DNA from: Pardosa pseudoannulata
Lineage: Eukaryota > Arthropoda > Arachnida > Araneae > Lycosidae
Direction: 5' to 3'
NCBI GenBank assembly: GCA_032207245.1
Contig: CM063498.1
Span: 95,144,801 to 95,208,800, forward strand
DNA length: 64,000 bases
Below, piece after piece: positions 26,600 to 37,025 of the stretch (position 1 is its first letter; the number at the start of each line of letters is the position of its first letter). The position numbers and the translations under genes were made by a program. The notes beneath the pieces were generated by a model. The model had not been told where the DNA came from, searched no databases, and was given only the letters and a program-made list of their open reading frames with translations.

Positions 26600-26760
26600 G
26601 GCCGCCTAGAGTTAGATGGGCTATTATAATCATGGTAAACTGGAGAGAGATGGTTACACAAGTCGTGAGCAAACTAGGGTGGAGCACCATTGTGCATATA
26701 CCAAATATGTTGCTGCTCGCTGCCAGGTGAAACAGGCAGCAAACCTATTAGTATATGTCG
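26600..26760 (-). pseudogene. Decayed DDE transposase central fragment
   Basis: The minus strand reads QQHIWYMHNGAPP, a stop, then FAHDLCNHLSPV. This matches the second catalytic motif of the same transposase group (Trp-Phe-Met-His-Asp-Gly-Ala-Pro-Pro-His-Phe), with the catalytic Asp now Asn. It lies upstream, in minus-strand order, of the C-terminal piece at 25880-26190, but about 400 bp of unrelated sequence separates them where the family expects almost none, so this is either an insertion or two separate copies. The plus-strand 67-codon frame at 26616-26819 is its shadow. Confidence 0.65.
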
Positions 26761-27046
26761 TAGATTGCGCTGTTGAGATCGTCAGGGACAAAACAAACGG
26801 TACCCATGGTTATCAGTGAGAATGCCATGCCAGATGCATGAATTTTCTATAATGTGCAAAATAGAAGGAAAACAAGCTTCCCGCTATTCGCCACTTCCTC
26901 AAAAAAGCAACATGTGGGGATTTTCAGCTTTGATTTCGCAATTGCCAGCCATTAAACGTCATTTGTGACTCCATATTTCATTGTAGTTTTTGGCCGTCTT
27001 GATGCATTCTATAATCTCTAACTTCATTGAAGGATTTTGGTTACAA

Positions 27047-27048
<2 letters not shown>

Positions 27049-27088
<40 letters not shown>
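27049..27088. repeat. (AT)n microsatellite, short
   Basis: About 40 bp of TA dinucleotides, followed by a small inverted repeat ACCACTA-n-TAGTGGT at about 27096-27115. Confidence 0.95.
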
Positions 27089-27089
<1 letters not shown>

Positions 27090-27119
27090 CAACACCACTA
27101 TATGTGTAGTGGTATCGTC

Positions 27120-27215
27120 GATCTCGTCCCAAGATTAAGAAATCCACAATGTTAAGAGATCAGTCAATTGTGGAGGCATTGTAACAGAACCACAACTTTC
27201 CGATCCGTCATGGTA
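27120..27215 (-). pseudogene. Second copy of the DDE transposase C-terminal motif
   Basis: The plus-strand sequence CCCAAGATTAAGAAATCC and GATCAGTCAATTGTGGAGGC parallels the copy at about 26085-26130. The minus strand reads DGSESCGSVTMPPQLTDL, the same catalytic-block region as RWIESNGPGTMPVQSTDL. A separate, even shorter relic. Confidence 0.55.
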
Positions 27216-28300
27216 GCGTAAAAAATCAATTTCGTACAACTCATACAATAAGACAGCAATCAAAGAGCAAGAATAATTATACAGGTTAATTTTGCATGAA
27301 TACAAAACAGATTACCGTTAAACTTAATATTTCCGATATAACAATGTATAACACATTGTAATGTATGAAACCTTAACCTTTGACGATTCTGCATTCGAAG
27401 CCGCAAATGGAATGTAAAAATAAAAGTTAACTCTAACATTCACACAAAACCTTAAACGCCAGGTCTAAGCCATATCATCGTCTGATTCAGCCTTTACATC
27501 ATTCCGTTCTAGCTCACTGACCCATCATGCCTGGATTGACGTTAAGTTCTCCCACAGAGTTCTCTCCCAGGGTTTTACATTTTCTGTGTGACAGTAGCTG
27601 GAAAAAAATGTTACTTCTTCCTGCAGAAATACCTAGACAAGTGGTCTAGAATAAAAACTTCATAATTCTAGCTTCTATCTCTTCGATGTTACAGTATTTA
27701 TCTATACATCCAAATTTGGTACTACTGAAGAATAGGATACCCCTTGGAAAGTCTGGGGAAATTATCGGAGATGTTTACTAAAACACAAAGGTATTTTATC
27801 CGAACAACATTGTATCCCTAGCTATTTTGGAGACTTTGATTTAGATTGCGCCATTGTAATAGAATTATATATATTTTCTTAATTAACTAAAACTATTGAG
27901 AAAGCGGGCATTTACATTTATGGGCAGTTAATACCTTAACGGTTTACAAAGCCAACAGTCGAAATTATAAAAAATTAGCCATAGTGAACCTTTAATGGTT
28001 CATTATATCTAATAATTTTAAGCATTACTCGCATTTAATATATTAAAATCGGTTCCACAATGAGAGCTGGATACAAATAAAATATAAATTAAAATATAGA
28101 TAGATTGTTTGGACGCTGTGGAAGTGGTTTTCTCTGTCGGATTCATTTCTATGAAAGTTAGTCTGGTCTCAATATCATATTTACGGTAACGGCTACCTGG
28201 AAACCGACATATAAGACAATAAAAAAGGTATTTGAGGAGGGGTGATGTATAGTGGAAATACGCGCTATGTCCCTAACCCGATATTTAATATTTAAATTAA
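27216..28300. other. Non-coding stretch
   Basis: AT-rich with a slightly GC-richer part at 27440-27600. No gene, element end or repeat could be identified. Confidence 0.5.
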
Positions 28301-28932
28301 ATTTGGCTCTTCGCCAACGTAAGTTTGAGTCTTAAAGTAACAAAGAAATACAATAGGTATTTAAAAAAGAGGATAAGTTACTGAATTAATTGCATTTATT
28401 AATATAAGAAGTTAATTTGAAATTATGAACATTAACAATTATAAAAATTAAGAAATAAAGAAAAGAAATAAAAAATGTCACTTATAGTGACTTCGAAAAC
28501 GAAAATTAGGGAGGACGCAATTCCCGGTTCCTTTTCTTTTCAGGGCGTCGAAAGTTCTCCTCTTCCTCCATCTTGTTGCTGGGACGTCAACCGCAAATCT
28601 CTGTCTGCAAGTCAAGAGTATAGCTTGTGTCTGCTAGGCTGATAACGGAAACTGTCTTTTTCATCAACATTACACTGGCCTGGCGGCACGGGGGAACACC
28701 ACCAAGCGCAGCACTAAAAACACGCCAATGTGTGAGTGGGGATATGTCATATAAAAAAAAGGCGAATTTATAAAGCTATTGCAATGCATCGCTCGCCAAG
28801 GAGAACGCCAAGTGACGCTCCTGGTATGCGTGATGTCATCTGATTGAAAATCCAAAGCGGCTTATGCGATAAAAAAATTAGGTTTTCGACTCACCAACTT
28901 GATAATTGGGAGCTTGGCAGGGAAGTTACAAA
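28301..28932 (-). mobile_element. Possible LTR fragment in a GC-rich patch
   Basis: Read on the minus strand the patch begins TGTAACTTCCCTGCCAAG (28932 downward), contains a TATA-like TTTATAAATTCGCC, a GC-rich middle and, further on, AATAAATGC resembling a polyadenylation signal, then TTGGCGAAGAGCC near 28315, which could be a primer-binding-type sequence. These are in the order expected for an LTR and start of an internal region. There is no second LTR, no target-site duplication and no coding sequence in the window, so this is tentative. Confidence 0.3.
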
Positions 28933-29699
28933 CAGGGAATTTTAAGAGAAGTTTATAGAATTAAAATAAACTAAATGGAATGAAATTAAAATTAAGTAAA
29001 TGGAACGTTATGACAGATGCGTCGAGATCAGAAGAAAATGTTAGGCTACCATGCTCAGAGTTTTATCGCCAAGTTGGCGGAGGCATCCTATTCTTCAGTC
29101 AAGCCCCATATTTATTTGCATCATTTTAGACAAAAGAATTTTTTCAGAATACACTAATTTTAATACTTATAAAATTAAAAATAATATATCACGGAGAATC
29201 ATATTGATAATTTAAAAAGTAATTGTAACACTTTTCAACTGATTTAAAACAAATGAAAATGTGTGAAAAAAAACCCAAAATTACTTAAACAGAAATATTT
29301 ATGTTTGTCTTTCCACACAAAACAAGTGAACTTATTTATTTCGAACAAAATAGTGAATAGTTAAAGAATGACTTGTTCTTTTATTTTTATTGCATAAACA
29401 AACTGGAAAAAAAACTATAAAATTTAGCTGTTAACTATAACAGTTTTCAGCATTAAGCAGTGTTCTGATTAATGAATATGTCCGTGGCTTTGCCATTAAA
29501 AGTCGAGACTTTCTTTTTCCCAAGGCGCTGAATAAATAGATTTTCTTTTCTAATATTATTGTGTTATTGCGTGGCTATAACTTCCGGCATCATTATAAAA
29601 CAGTCAATATAATATTTGGAGTCTTGTATTTAAAGTTTGTTTATGAAAGAAATCACATTGTAAACGACGGAAGGAATAGTTTGTAATTTAATGATTCAT
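28933..29699. other. Non-coding stretch
   Basis: AT-rich. A short GC-richer sequence (CGCCAAGTTGGCGGAGG, about 29068) might relate to the LTR-like patch nearby. No gene is seen. Confidence 0.45.
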
Positions 29700-31092
29700 T
29701 CCAGAGAAATTTATTCAATATAACTTATTTTATGTCAGACGATGAAAAAATAAAATCAAAAGTTAGACAATGGTATAAGGAAAAGATATGATGGTAAATA
29801 TCGATTTTTAAAAGCTTAATAGTTAAATGGGTTTGCAAAAACAGCATGAATAATTGTATTATGTAAAATACATAAGGGACTAAAATGTTCAACAAAATAG
29901 TTTTTAATTAGAATATAAAAATATTATGTATAAAATTTCATTTTCATTATACTTCATTATATAACATATTCGTAATATATCGTATTCGTAAAAGTATTCA
30001 ATATAACATATTTTATATCAGACGATGAAAGAATAAAATGAAAAGTTAGAAAATTAAATTAAGCAAAAGATGGTAAATATCGATTTTTAAAAATTTAGCA
30101 GTTAAATGGGTTTGCGAGAACAGAATGAATAATTGGATTATGTAAAATGCATAAGGGACTAAAATGTGCAACAAAATAATTTTTAATTAGAATGGAAAAA
30201 TATGTATAAAATTTCATTTTCATTGTACTTCATTATATATCATATTCGTAATATATCGTATTCGTAAAAATATTCAATATAACTTATTTTATATCAGACG
30301 ATGAAAGTATAAAATGAAAAGTTAGACAATGGAATTAAGGAAAAGATAAGACGGTAAATATCGATTTTTAAAAGTTTAACAGTTAAACGGTTTGCAATAA
30401 CAGCATGAATAATTTTTAATTAGAATGGAAAAGTATTATGCATAAAATTTCATTTTCATTGTACTTCATTATATATTATAGTCGTAATAATATGTAATAA
30501 TCATATTTGTTATATATCATATTCGTAAAAATATTCAATATAACATATTTTATATCAGACAATGAAAAAATAAAATAAAAAGTTAGACAATGGTATTAAG
30601 GAAAAGATAAGATGGTAAATATCGATTTTTAAAAGTTTCACAGTTAAATGGGTTTGCAAAAACATCATGAATTATGTAAAATTCATAAAAGACTAAAATT
30701 TACCAAAAATAATTTTTAATTAGAATGGAAAAATATTATGCATAAAATTTCATTTTCATTGTACTTCATTATATATTATATTCGTAATAATATGTAATAA
30801 TCATATTTGTTATATATCATATTCGTAAAAGTATTCAATATAACATATTTTATATCAGACGATGAAAAAATAAAATGAAAAGTTAGACAGTTAAATTAAG
30901 GAAAAGATAAGATAGTAAATATCGATTTTTAAAAGTGTAACAGTTAAATGGGTTTGTAAAAACAGCATGAGAAATTGTATTATGTAAAATTCATAAGGGA
31001 CTAAAATTTACAACAAAATGATTTTTTTATTGGAATGGAAAAATATTCCATAAAACTTTTTTCCTTATATATCATATTCGTAATATATCGCA
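29700..31092. repeat. ~275-bp tandem array, five units
   Basis: The block CAGACGATGAAA (or a one-base variant) recurs near 29738, 30021, 30295, 30557 and 30858, giving units of 262-301 bp. Each unit also carries TAAATATCGATTTTTAAAA, GTTAAATGGGTTTGC and AATTTCATTTTCATTGTACT. Unit-length changes come from variable loss in the middle and a TATTCGTAATAATATGTAAT expansion. The array stops abruptly at the 5' end of a Helitron-like element. Confidence 0.9.
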
Positions 31093-32015
31093 TCCCCTAT
31101 ATAATAATAGCCTAAGTTATCTATCCGTCTGTCGTGGAATTTATGAAGTGGTTGGACCTGGAATGGACAGAGGCATCCATATTGGATTTTTGATGAGTTA
31201 AGGTTAAGAAAATTCAAATGTAGTAAAGCTTACTTCTCCTAAACTATCGATCTGATTCAAAAATAAATTGATGTAAGTATGCTTCCTATCACAGCAAAAA
31301 ATACTGTCGTTTTTTTTAAAACGTTCAAAATCCACCCCTTTACCCCTTTTCGAGCATTTAATGCCCTTATTTGAAGCCCTATTTTCCAGGGTTAAGAGCA
31401 GACGATTAAATTCATCCATTTATCACATAAATAAGTAAAAATTAAATTTTTTCTAGCATTATGACTTTATTCCTTTAACGATCTCATATAATAATTTATT
31501 TTAAATTACTTAAATATCGTCTGCATTATTTTCATATGTTTTATTACCGAATTTAAATAATTTCTTTTATATTTGGCTTAAATAATAGATTAGGTACATA
31601 TGTGATAATTTGAACTTTAATCATCGATTATTTTTTGTTGCAATGAAAATTTTATCACCGTTATTAATAATAAATTCTTTTCATAAAAGTCTCGGAGTCT
31701 ATTTCACGGACTAATAAGTTATATAGCTTTGAAAATTAAGAAGTTTGTCAAAACGTTTGTGTGTTTGTTTTATAATCATAACCACACGGTTTGACCAAAT
31801 GAATTCAATGTGATTTTAAACTGCATTCACTGTATCGGGAGACTTTAGAAAAGTTTGAAGATAAGCAAATTATTGAGCTTGTACCAGATAATTCTCAGCC
31901 AAAAATAAAATTTTTTTTATAGGGTATCATAGGGTATAGGTAAACATAGGGTATTTTACAATTCTGAAAAGGTAAAAGTTTTGCTTATTCCATCATATGA
32001 CGGGGTATATGCTAG
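31093..32015 (+). mobile_element. Non-autonomous Helitron-like element
   Basis: The left end is A|TC-CCCTATATAATAATAGCC followed by a TATCCGTCTGTCG block, and a little further CTTCTCCTAAACTATCGATC; these resemble arthropod Helitron 5' sequences. The right end is GACGGGGTATATG-CTAG|T. The insertion lies between A and T with no duplication. No Rep/helicase frame is present; the 71-codon minus frame at 31204-31419 is not recognisable. A short triple repeat, AGGGTATCATAGGGTAT, lies near 31920-31955. Confidence 0.6.
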
Positions 32016-32549
32016 TTTCAAAATATTTCAGTTTCTCCAAACAACAATCTTTAAAAGTGTTTCCAGAGTACTGCCTGTCTTAATACTTTTACAGTATGAT
32101 AAACACTTACCATACAAACAGTTAAGTTTTAAGTTTCACTAAAGTTAAATAAGCATTACATGAAAACAGTTAAATTTGTATAATGTTCTATCAAATTTTG
32201 ACATCGTTTTGCTGAGTATCGCAATATGCAAAGCTACAAAATGAATCTGACGTTTTCGAAAATACAATCTGGACATCGCTTGACTTACTTGGGAACCCGG
32301 TCAAAATACTGCTGATCCAAAATATTCCCATTTTAAAAAATTGCGATAGCCTGTCAAACAGAATATTTTTGTCAGAAAATAACTTTATCACATTTGGAGA
32401 AAAAGGCTATGGAGAGGAAAGTCTTGCATACCAGTAGAAAGTCAATTATAAAATAATGTATATAAAATATTATTTAGGAAAATTATTTAAAAATATTTTT
32501 CTATATACTTATATACAAAGAAATATAAATTTATTAAATTTCGTATTTA
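32016..32549. other. Non-coding stretch
   Basis: AT-rich sequence between the Helitron and a SINE; no gene recognised. Confidence 0.5.
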
Positions 32550-32706
32550 TGCCGGACGATGATCAAATGGTAGGGTGCTTCAGTACCAGAGTCCGAGGGT
32601 TCGAATGCCGCTCCTGGCATTGATGTTCAGTTTAAACAGTAGATCCCGGTCTTATTAGTCCTCTTGTAATTAAAAATAGATTGTACTGCTGCAAACCACA
32701 CCATTA
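32550..32706 (+). mobile_element. tRNA-derived SINE, diverged copy
   Basis: A-box-like ATGATCAAATGGTAGGGTGC, B-box AGGGTTCGAATGCC, body GATCCCGGTCTTATTAGTCC and the TAGATTGTACTGCTGCAAACC tail match the family consensus in order. No clear target-site duplication. Confidence 0.85.
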
Positions 32707-32737
32707 ACGAATTTCAGTGTTCTAATAAATTCATAAC

Positions 32738-33092
32738 ATGCTTCAGTTGAAAGAAAAGCTCTACTGGTAAAACTGTTTTACAGAGACCACAAGAACTCTG
32801 TTACAGCTTTAGAATACCGTCGTATGAAGCAGAAACAAAGAGGTTCAATGTCACGTGTCTTAAGCAAGGTGATCGTTCTCCAGATATCACCCCTTGTGAC
32901 TTTTGGTTGAGGAGTTTCTTGAAGGACAAGATCTACCATCAAACGCCACCATCTGTGCCAGATCTAAGGGACAGCAATTGGTGCCGTTTTCTTGATATGC
33001 CTGCAGACTCCTTCCGGTCAGCAGTGGAAAATATGGTTCTGCGGTTACAGCACATTGTTGAATATGAAGGGGGATATATTGAGCACATTTAA
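32738..33092 (+). pseudogene. Internally deleted DDE transposase: N-terminal HTH joined to C-terminus
   Basis: From about 32742 one frame reads ASVERKALLVKLFYRDHKNS then VTALEYRRMKQKQRGSMS, which resembles the N-terminal helix-turn-helix start of arthropod Tc1/mariner-superfamily transposases of the DDE type. After about 32856 the frame shifts and continues as GDRSPDITPCDFWLRSFLKD, then IYHQTPPSVPDLRD and ends VEYEGGYIEHI with stop at 33090-33092. That is the third-catalytic-Asp block (Ser-Pro-Asp) and the normal C-terminus. The ~200 residues between, with the first two catalytic Asp residues, are missing. It is a classic internal-deletion derivative, non-functional. It starts ~30 bp after the SINE tail. 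Confidence 0.8.
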
Positions 33093-33288
33093 TGCTATTT
33101 TTTAATATTATTTAGCATTTATAAAGCCTATTAAATGTGATTATATGTATCGCAGCTCACCTATAGGTGCAGTTTTGTACTAAATTTTTTATGAAACAAA
33201 TGTCCAGCGCATCATTTGAATTATCTGTAATTCCAATTGTATCTCATTTGGACCAATAGAATGTAATCTAGTGTCCTCTGAAGTAGGG

Positions 33289-33472
33289 GCCGAACGCTGG
33301 CCGATTGGTTAGGGCGCTGATCGTCGGTACCGGAGTTCGTGGGTTCGAATCCCACTATGGCATGGATGTTCGTAGCCGTTCGGAATCGGCTTTAAGCAGT
33401 AGGTCCCGGTCTCATTAGCCCTCGTGTGCAAAACAGTAGACCGTAGCGCTCCAAACCAAAACCCAAACCAAA
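33289..33472 (+). mobile_element. tRNA-derived SINE, full-length reference copy (184 bp)
   Basis: Flanked by a perfect 14-bp target-site duplication CCTCTGAAGTAGGG at 33275-33288 and 33473-33486. The head has an A-box (TGGCCGATTGGTTAGG) and a B-box (GGTTCGAATCC, 33342-33352) in tRNA spacing. The body holds GTAGCCGTTCGGAATCGGC, GGTCCCGGTCTCATTAGCCC and AACAGTAGACCGTAGCGCTC. It ends in a (CCAAA)-rich tail. RNA polymerase III would be expected to transcribe such an element, mobilised by a LINE in trans. The crisp duplication and intact boxes suggest a fairly recent insertion. Confidence 0.95.
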
Positions 33473-33523
33473 CCTCTGAAGTAGGGAACTTATTTCTTGC
33501 TATCTCTGTATATAAATACACAC

Positions 33524-33777
<254 letters not shown>

Positions 33778-33829
33778 TATATGTATATATATGTGTATGG
33801 ATACATACACACATATACATATATATGTA

Positions 33830-34090
33830 TATTCTATGCTACATTGCATAAAATTTTACCAGTACACCACATATTGATGTTGTGTTGAAGATAAATAAAG
33901 GTTGTTAAAGAAAAGTATGTAATAAAAAAAGGTAGCCTGGCTATGATTTGATAACAAAAAAAAAATAACATAGTCAAAAATAAATATATTCTACACCATA
34001 GAGTAACAGAATTTTGACAGCAGACCACATGCTGCTTCGGTCGTAAAGAAAGGTTGATAAATAAAGTAATAAAGAAAGGTTGTATGGACA
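33830..34090. repeat. Diverged ~165-bp tandem duplication
   Basis: The sequence around TCTATGCTACATTGCATAAAAT, ...CCACATATTGATGTTG..., AATAAAGGTTG (from 33833) recurs with divergence from 33990 (TCTACACCATAGAGTAACAG, CCACATGCTGCTTCGG, AAGAAAGGTTG). It lies directly beside the microsatellite. Confidence 0.6.
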
Positions 34091-35107
34091 TAATTTGGAG
34101 TGTTAATTACTGTTCCATCTCAAGAGCATTAGATAAGAGAATGTTACTGAATACGAAAAGAGTTCAGTGATGTCGGTGATTTCAGAAGATTAAGTTGCAT
34201 GCCACAGAATCGTTTTTTCCTTAGGCGAAAGTCAAATGAGGTGTTGGGAGTTTTGCTCACATTATTTTCTTCCTAAAGTCTAGAATGTTGCCTTATATCG
34301 TATGGAGTTACTCAAGAATGACGTAATGACCTGATGTTTAGAACTATTGAAAAAATAATGCTTTATCACTATAAGTTTGGGCTTTAGTACTAGCATAGAA
34401 TTTTGAATAACTCTGAACTCATTTCTTAAAACAATGTTCTTTTTACTTTTTAGAGCGAAGCAAAAGAAATATTTTAAAAAATTCAATGCTCAGATTTTAA
34501 TGCAAATATTCATTTTTTTGCTTGGCTGAATGCATTTTGAAATGTTTCATTGTTACGCCTATATACATGAAAATAGTAATTTCGAAACTTTAAGTATTCA
34601 TTTTAACAATTCCTAAACTGGTTTTAACATGCCATCTTTTCACACGTACGTACGTAGGTTTGTATCTCGCATAAATGAAAAATGATTAGCCATAGACGGT
34701 CGAAACTTTGTAATTAGAACTGTTAAAAAGTCTAGTTGTGTATTTCCCCTTTTGATTGAAATCTGCGGTCTATATAACGAAAAATTTTAATATAATGGTC
34801 TGACTGAAAAACTAGTCGTAGAATGTTGATATTTTATTAATAAAATTTCGAGCATAACTTTATTTTACAATTAATACATTTCTAATTTATTTAGAGATCT
34901 GATAAACCACTACAAAAAAAAAACCTTAGAAAGCTACCAGTTAAAGCAGTTAAGACCAGAATAATTAGAGTTTAATTTGCTATAAATTTTCTTATATATA
35001 AAGTTTCAGTGTTATCAACACGTCTGTAGTGTTTTAGTAGAATTCTTTTGAAAAAAGAACACTAAGTAGTTGAGTAATGGGGAGTACCAGTTAGATCACA
35101 GGTGCAA
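34091..35107. other. Non-coding stretch
   Basis: AT-rich. Positions 34685-34830 are a distant relative of the repeat pair at 35545-36100 (shared AACTGTTAAAAAGTCTAGTTGT against GACTGTTGTAATATCCAGTT pattern). No gene is seen. Confidence 0.45.
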
Positions 35108-35331
35108 TTAACCCTTTATTTGGCAAAAATAAATAAACATTCTGAATTGAAACAAATACTGAAATAGGAATGTTTGAGTGTTGCTAACACTCAAAAAACA
35201 TTTTTTTTCATAAAGTGTGACTAGTTTATGAGAATAAATATTAATAATTATATTGAAATTATAATATTTCTTTAACACTTTATTTTTTTTAAGATGTATG
35301 GCACAGCATACAATACCAAATTAAGGGTTAA
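35108..35331. mobile_element. 224-bp TTAA-flanked MITE, CCCTTTATTTGG end
   Basis: TTAA-CCCTTTATTTGGC on the left and CCAAATTAAGGG-TTAA on the right: a 12-bp terminal inverted repeat with one mismatch and TTAA on both sides, as for piggyBac-type elements. An internal perfect 10-bp hairpin TTTGAGTGTT-GCT-AACACTCAAA is at 35173-35195. The termini match the 96-bp element at 53090-53185, so the two belong to one family. No coding capacity. Confidence 0.8.
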
Positions 35332-35544
35332 GATTATTCAATTTTCATACATTAAGATATTCCGATAAAGTTTATTTTTAACACATGGAAAACTTGCAAG
35401 TGTAGTTAAAAAAACAATAACTCTAACTTTACTTTCTAATTTAATATAAAAATCCACATACATAATTATGTCGTAAGTGATTTTATTGCTATTCAACCAT
35501 TAATTATTCCAATTTTTAAAAATATTTTTCCTTTTTTAGCTTTA

Positions 35545-36100
35545 TTAAAAATCATGGTATCAAAGGTTGTATTTAGGACTGTTGTAATATCCAGTTGTGC
35601 ACTCCCATTTTTTTCATAAAAACCGGTGTTCTATAAAACGGAAAATCTCAATGAAACGTATAATAACGCTTCTGGTCTACAAAAATGTAAACAGAAAGAT
35701 ATCAACGTATTTACATGCAGTTGAGAACAATGCTGTTAAGTCTTTTACTTATGGTTGCAATAAAATGATTGTTATATTATTCAAAATATTATACAAATCA
35801 ATGTAAGGAATGTATGTGCTTTAAGTATGTCTATCTTTATCGCTATTCATCCAGTAATTATTCTAATATTAATGGACCAATTTTAAAATAATTTTATTCT
35901 TATAAGCTTTATTTGAGATCATGGTATCGAAAGGCTGTATATAAACTGTTGTAACATCAAGTTGTGCGCCTTCGATTTTTCATTGAAATCGACATTTTAT
36001 AAAAAGGAAAATCTCAATAAAACGTGCACTTAAGCTGCCAGTAGACAGCAATGTAATCAGAAAGATATTGACGTATTCACATGCATTTGAAACGATTCTT
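35545..36100. repeat. Diverged ~370-bp tandem pair
   Basis: The block ATCATGGTATC, ...CTGTTGTAA.ATC.AGTTGTGC, GGAAAATCTCAATRAAACGT, AGAAAGATAT..ACGTATT, ACATGCA at 35550-35725 recurs at 35920-36090, about 370 bp downstream, with moderate divergence. A third, much more diverged copy may lie at 34685-34830. The 69-codon frame at 35597-35806 is not conserved in the second copy. Confidence 0.7.
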
Positions 36101-36334
36101 TTTTAGCATATTAATCAGGGCTGCAATATGCAATAGTATAAAAGAATATTATATAATATATATAAGTATTAAGATAGTTCTGAGGGCTTATTATACAATA
36201 AAAATAAAACGATGTGTATAACAGGCGTACAAAGAGGTTATGTGGTGTTCATATCAGATTTATTTTTAAAATCTAAAAGTGGTAGTCGGTATGTAGGCGC
36301 GCATCTGAAGAACAAGATTGAATTTCCTTTACAT

Positions 36335-36466
36335 GATTTTTCGGTACTGAAGTCCATGCATTCAAATCCATGGAGGTTTGTAGCCTTTCTTCTTTAAGAA
36401 ATTGGTCCCGGTCTAATTAGCCTTTGAGTTTTCAAGAAATTAACCACAACACTTGAAACAAAACCA
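36335..36466 (+). mobile_element. 5'-truncated or decayed SINE
   Basis: From the B-box side (TTCGGTACTGAAGTCCATGC, ATTCAAATCC) through GTAGCCTTTC, GGTCCCGGTCTAATTAGCC and AACCACAACACTTGAAAC it follows the SINE consensus. The A-box half is unrecognisable. A TTAA-flanked element begins only 8 bp after it. Confidence 0.75.
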
Positions 36467-36473
36467 AGCATTT

Positions 36474-37025
36474 TTAACCCCTTAACTCGCACTCTCGGAT
36501 TAACTCGAGCGCTCTGAACTGGCCATACTGTGGACACTTTAGATAATTCGAGCGGCGTTGTACTTTTGTAGATATTGCGCTGTGTGTTGTGCTAAAAGTG
36601 ATAGCAAAGGAAAAAGAAAAAGAAAAGAGAATCGGTACATGTGTAATAGTTGCAGTGTTGGGCTATGTGCTGCACCTTGTTTCGAAATATATCACACAAA
36701 AGAAAAATTTGATTAATTTTATAAATACTAGTATTGTTATTATTTATGTTTTAAAAGTATAAATAAGTATTTTTACTGATAATAATGTTTATTCTGAAAT
36801 GGGGATTCGAAGAGAAAGATAAACAAAGTCGATGTGCGTGTAATATTGCAATATACGACTATTTTCTGCAATGTTATCAAAATCCAAAATTGCAATAAAA
36901 ATTTTGATTATTTTAGTATTTTTGTAATTTTTTTGGCAAGACAACGTTCTAAATTGTGTTTTTACATTAAGAATTGATTTTTTTGGCCGGACTTTTTAAA
37001 AAAGACTGTGCATTAAGGGGGTTAA
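36474..37025 (+). mobile_element. 552-bp TTAA-flanked piggyBac-like element, best copy of its family
   Basis: TTAA at 36474-36477 and 37022-37025. The left end is CCCCTTAACTCGCACTCTCG with TTAACTCGAGCGC close by; the right end is ACTGTGCATTAAGGGGG. It is the inverted counterpart of 3640-4401 and shares the GGCAAGACAACGTTCTAAAT region. It lacks most of a transposase but keeps the C-terminal coding segment (separate entry), so it is a 3'-end derivative of a full-length piggyBac-like transposon. Mobilisation would need a transposase supplied elsewhere. Confidence 0.85.
36543..36716 (+). pseudogene. Intact piggyBac C-terminal Cys-rich domain (57 codons)
   Basis: The open frame from 36543 (just after a TAG) to the stop at 36714-36716 encodes CRYCAVCCAKSDSKGK, then KRKENRYMCNSCSVGLC and AAPCFEIYHTKEKFD. 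The Cys/His pattern CxxC...CxxC...C...CxxxxH is that of the cross-brace zinc finger at the piggyBac transposase C-terminus, used for transposon-end binding and nuclear localisation. All cysteines and the final His are present, unlike the other relics here. The catalytic domain is absent and no start codon is assigned, so it is a gene fragment, not an active gene. The only doubt is whether it might be an exon spliced into something else. Confidence 0.8.

Noticed and set aside
26616..26819. 67-codon plus-strand frame MGYYNHGKLERDGYTSREQ
   Set aside because: Shadow of the minus-strand transposase motif WYMHNGAPP in the same interval.
29700..31092. CRISPR-like regular repeat array
   Set aside because: Units are ~275 bp tandem repeats without short repeat/spacer structure, in a eukaryotic context.
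33300..33365. Possible functional tRNA gene
   Set aside because: Has A- and B-box motifs but is the head of a SINE with body, tail and target duplication; there is no independent mature tRNA fold with a 3' terminator.
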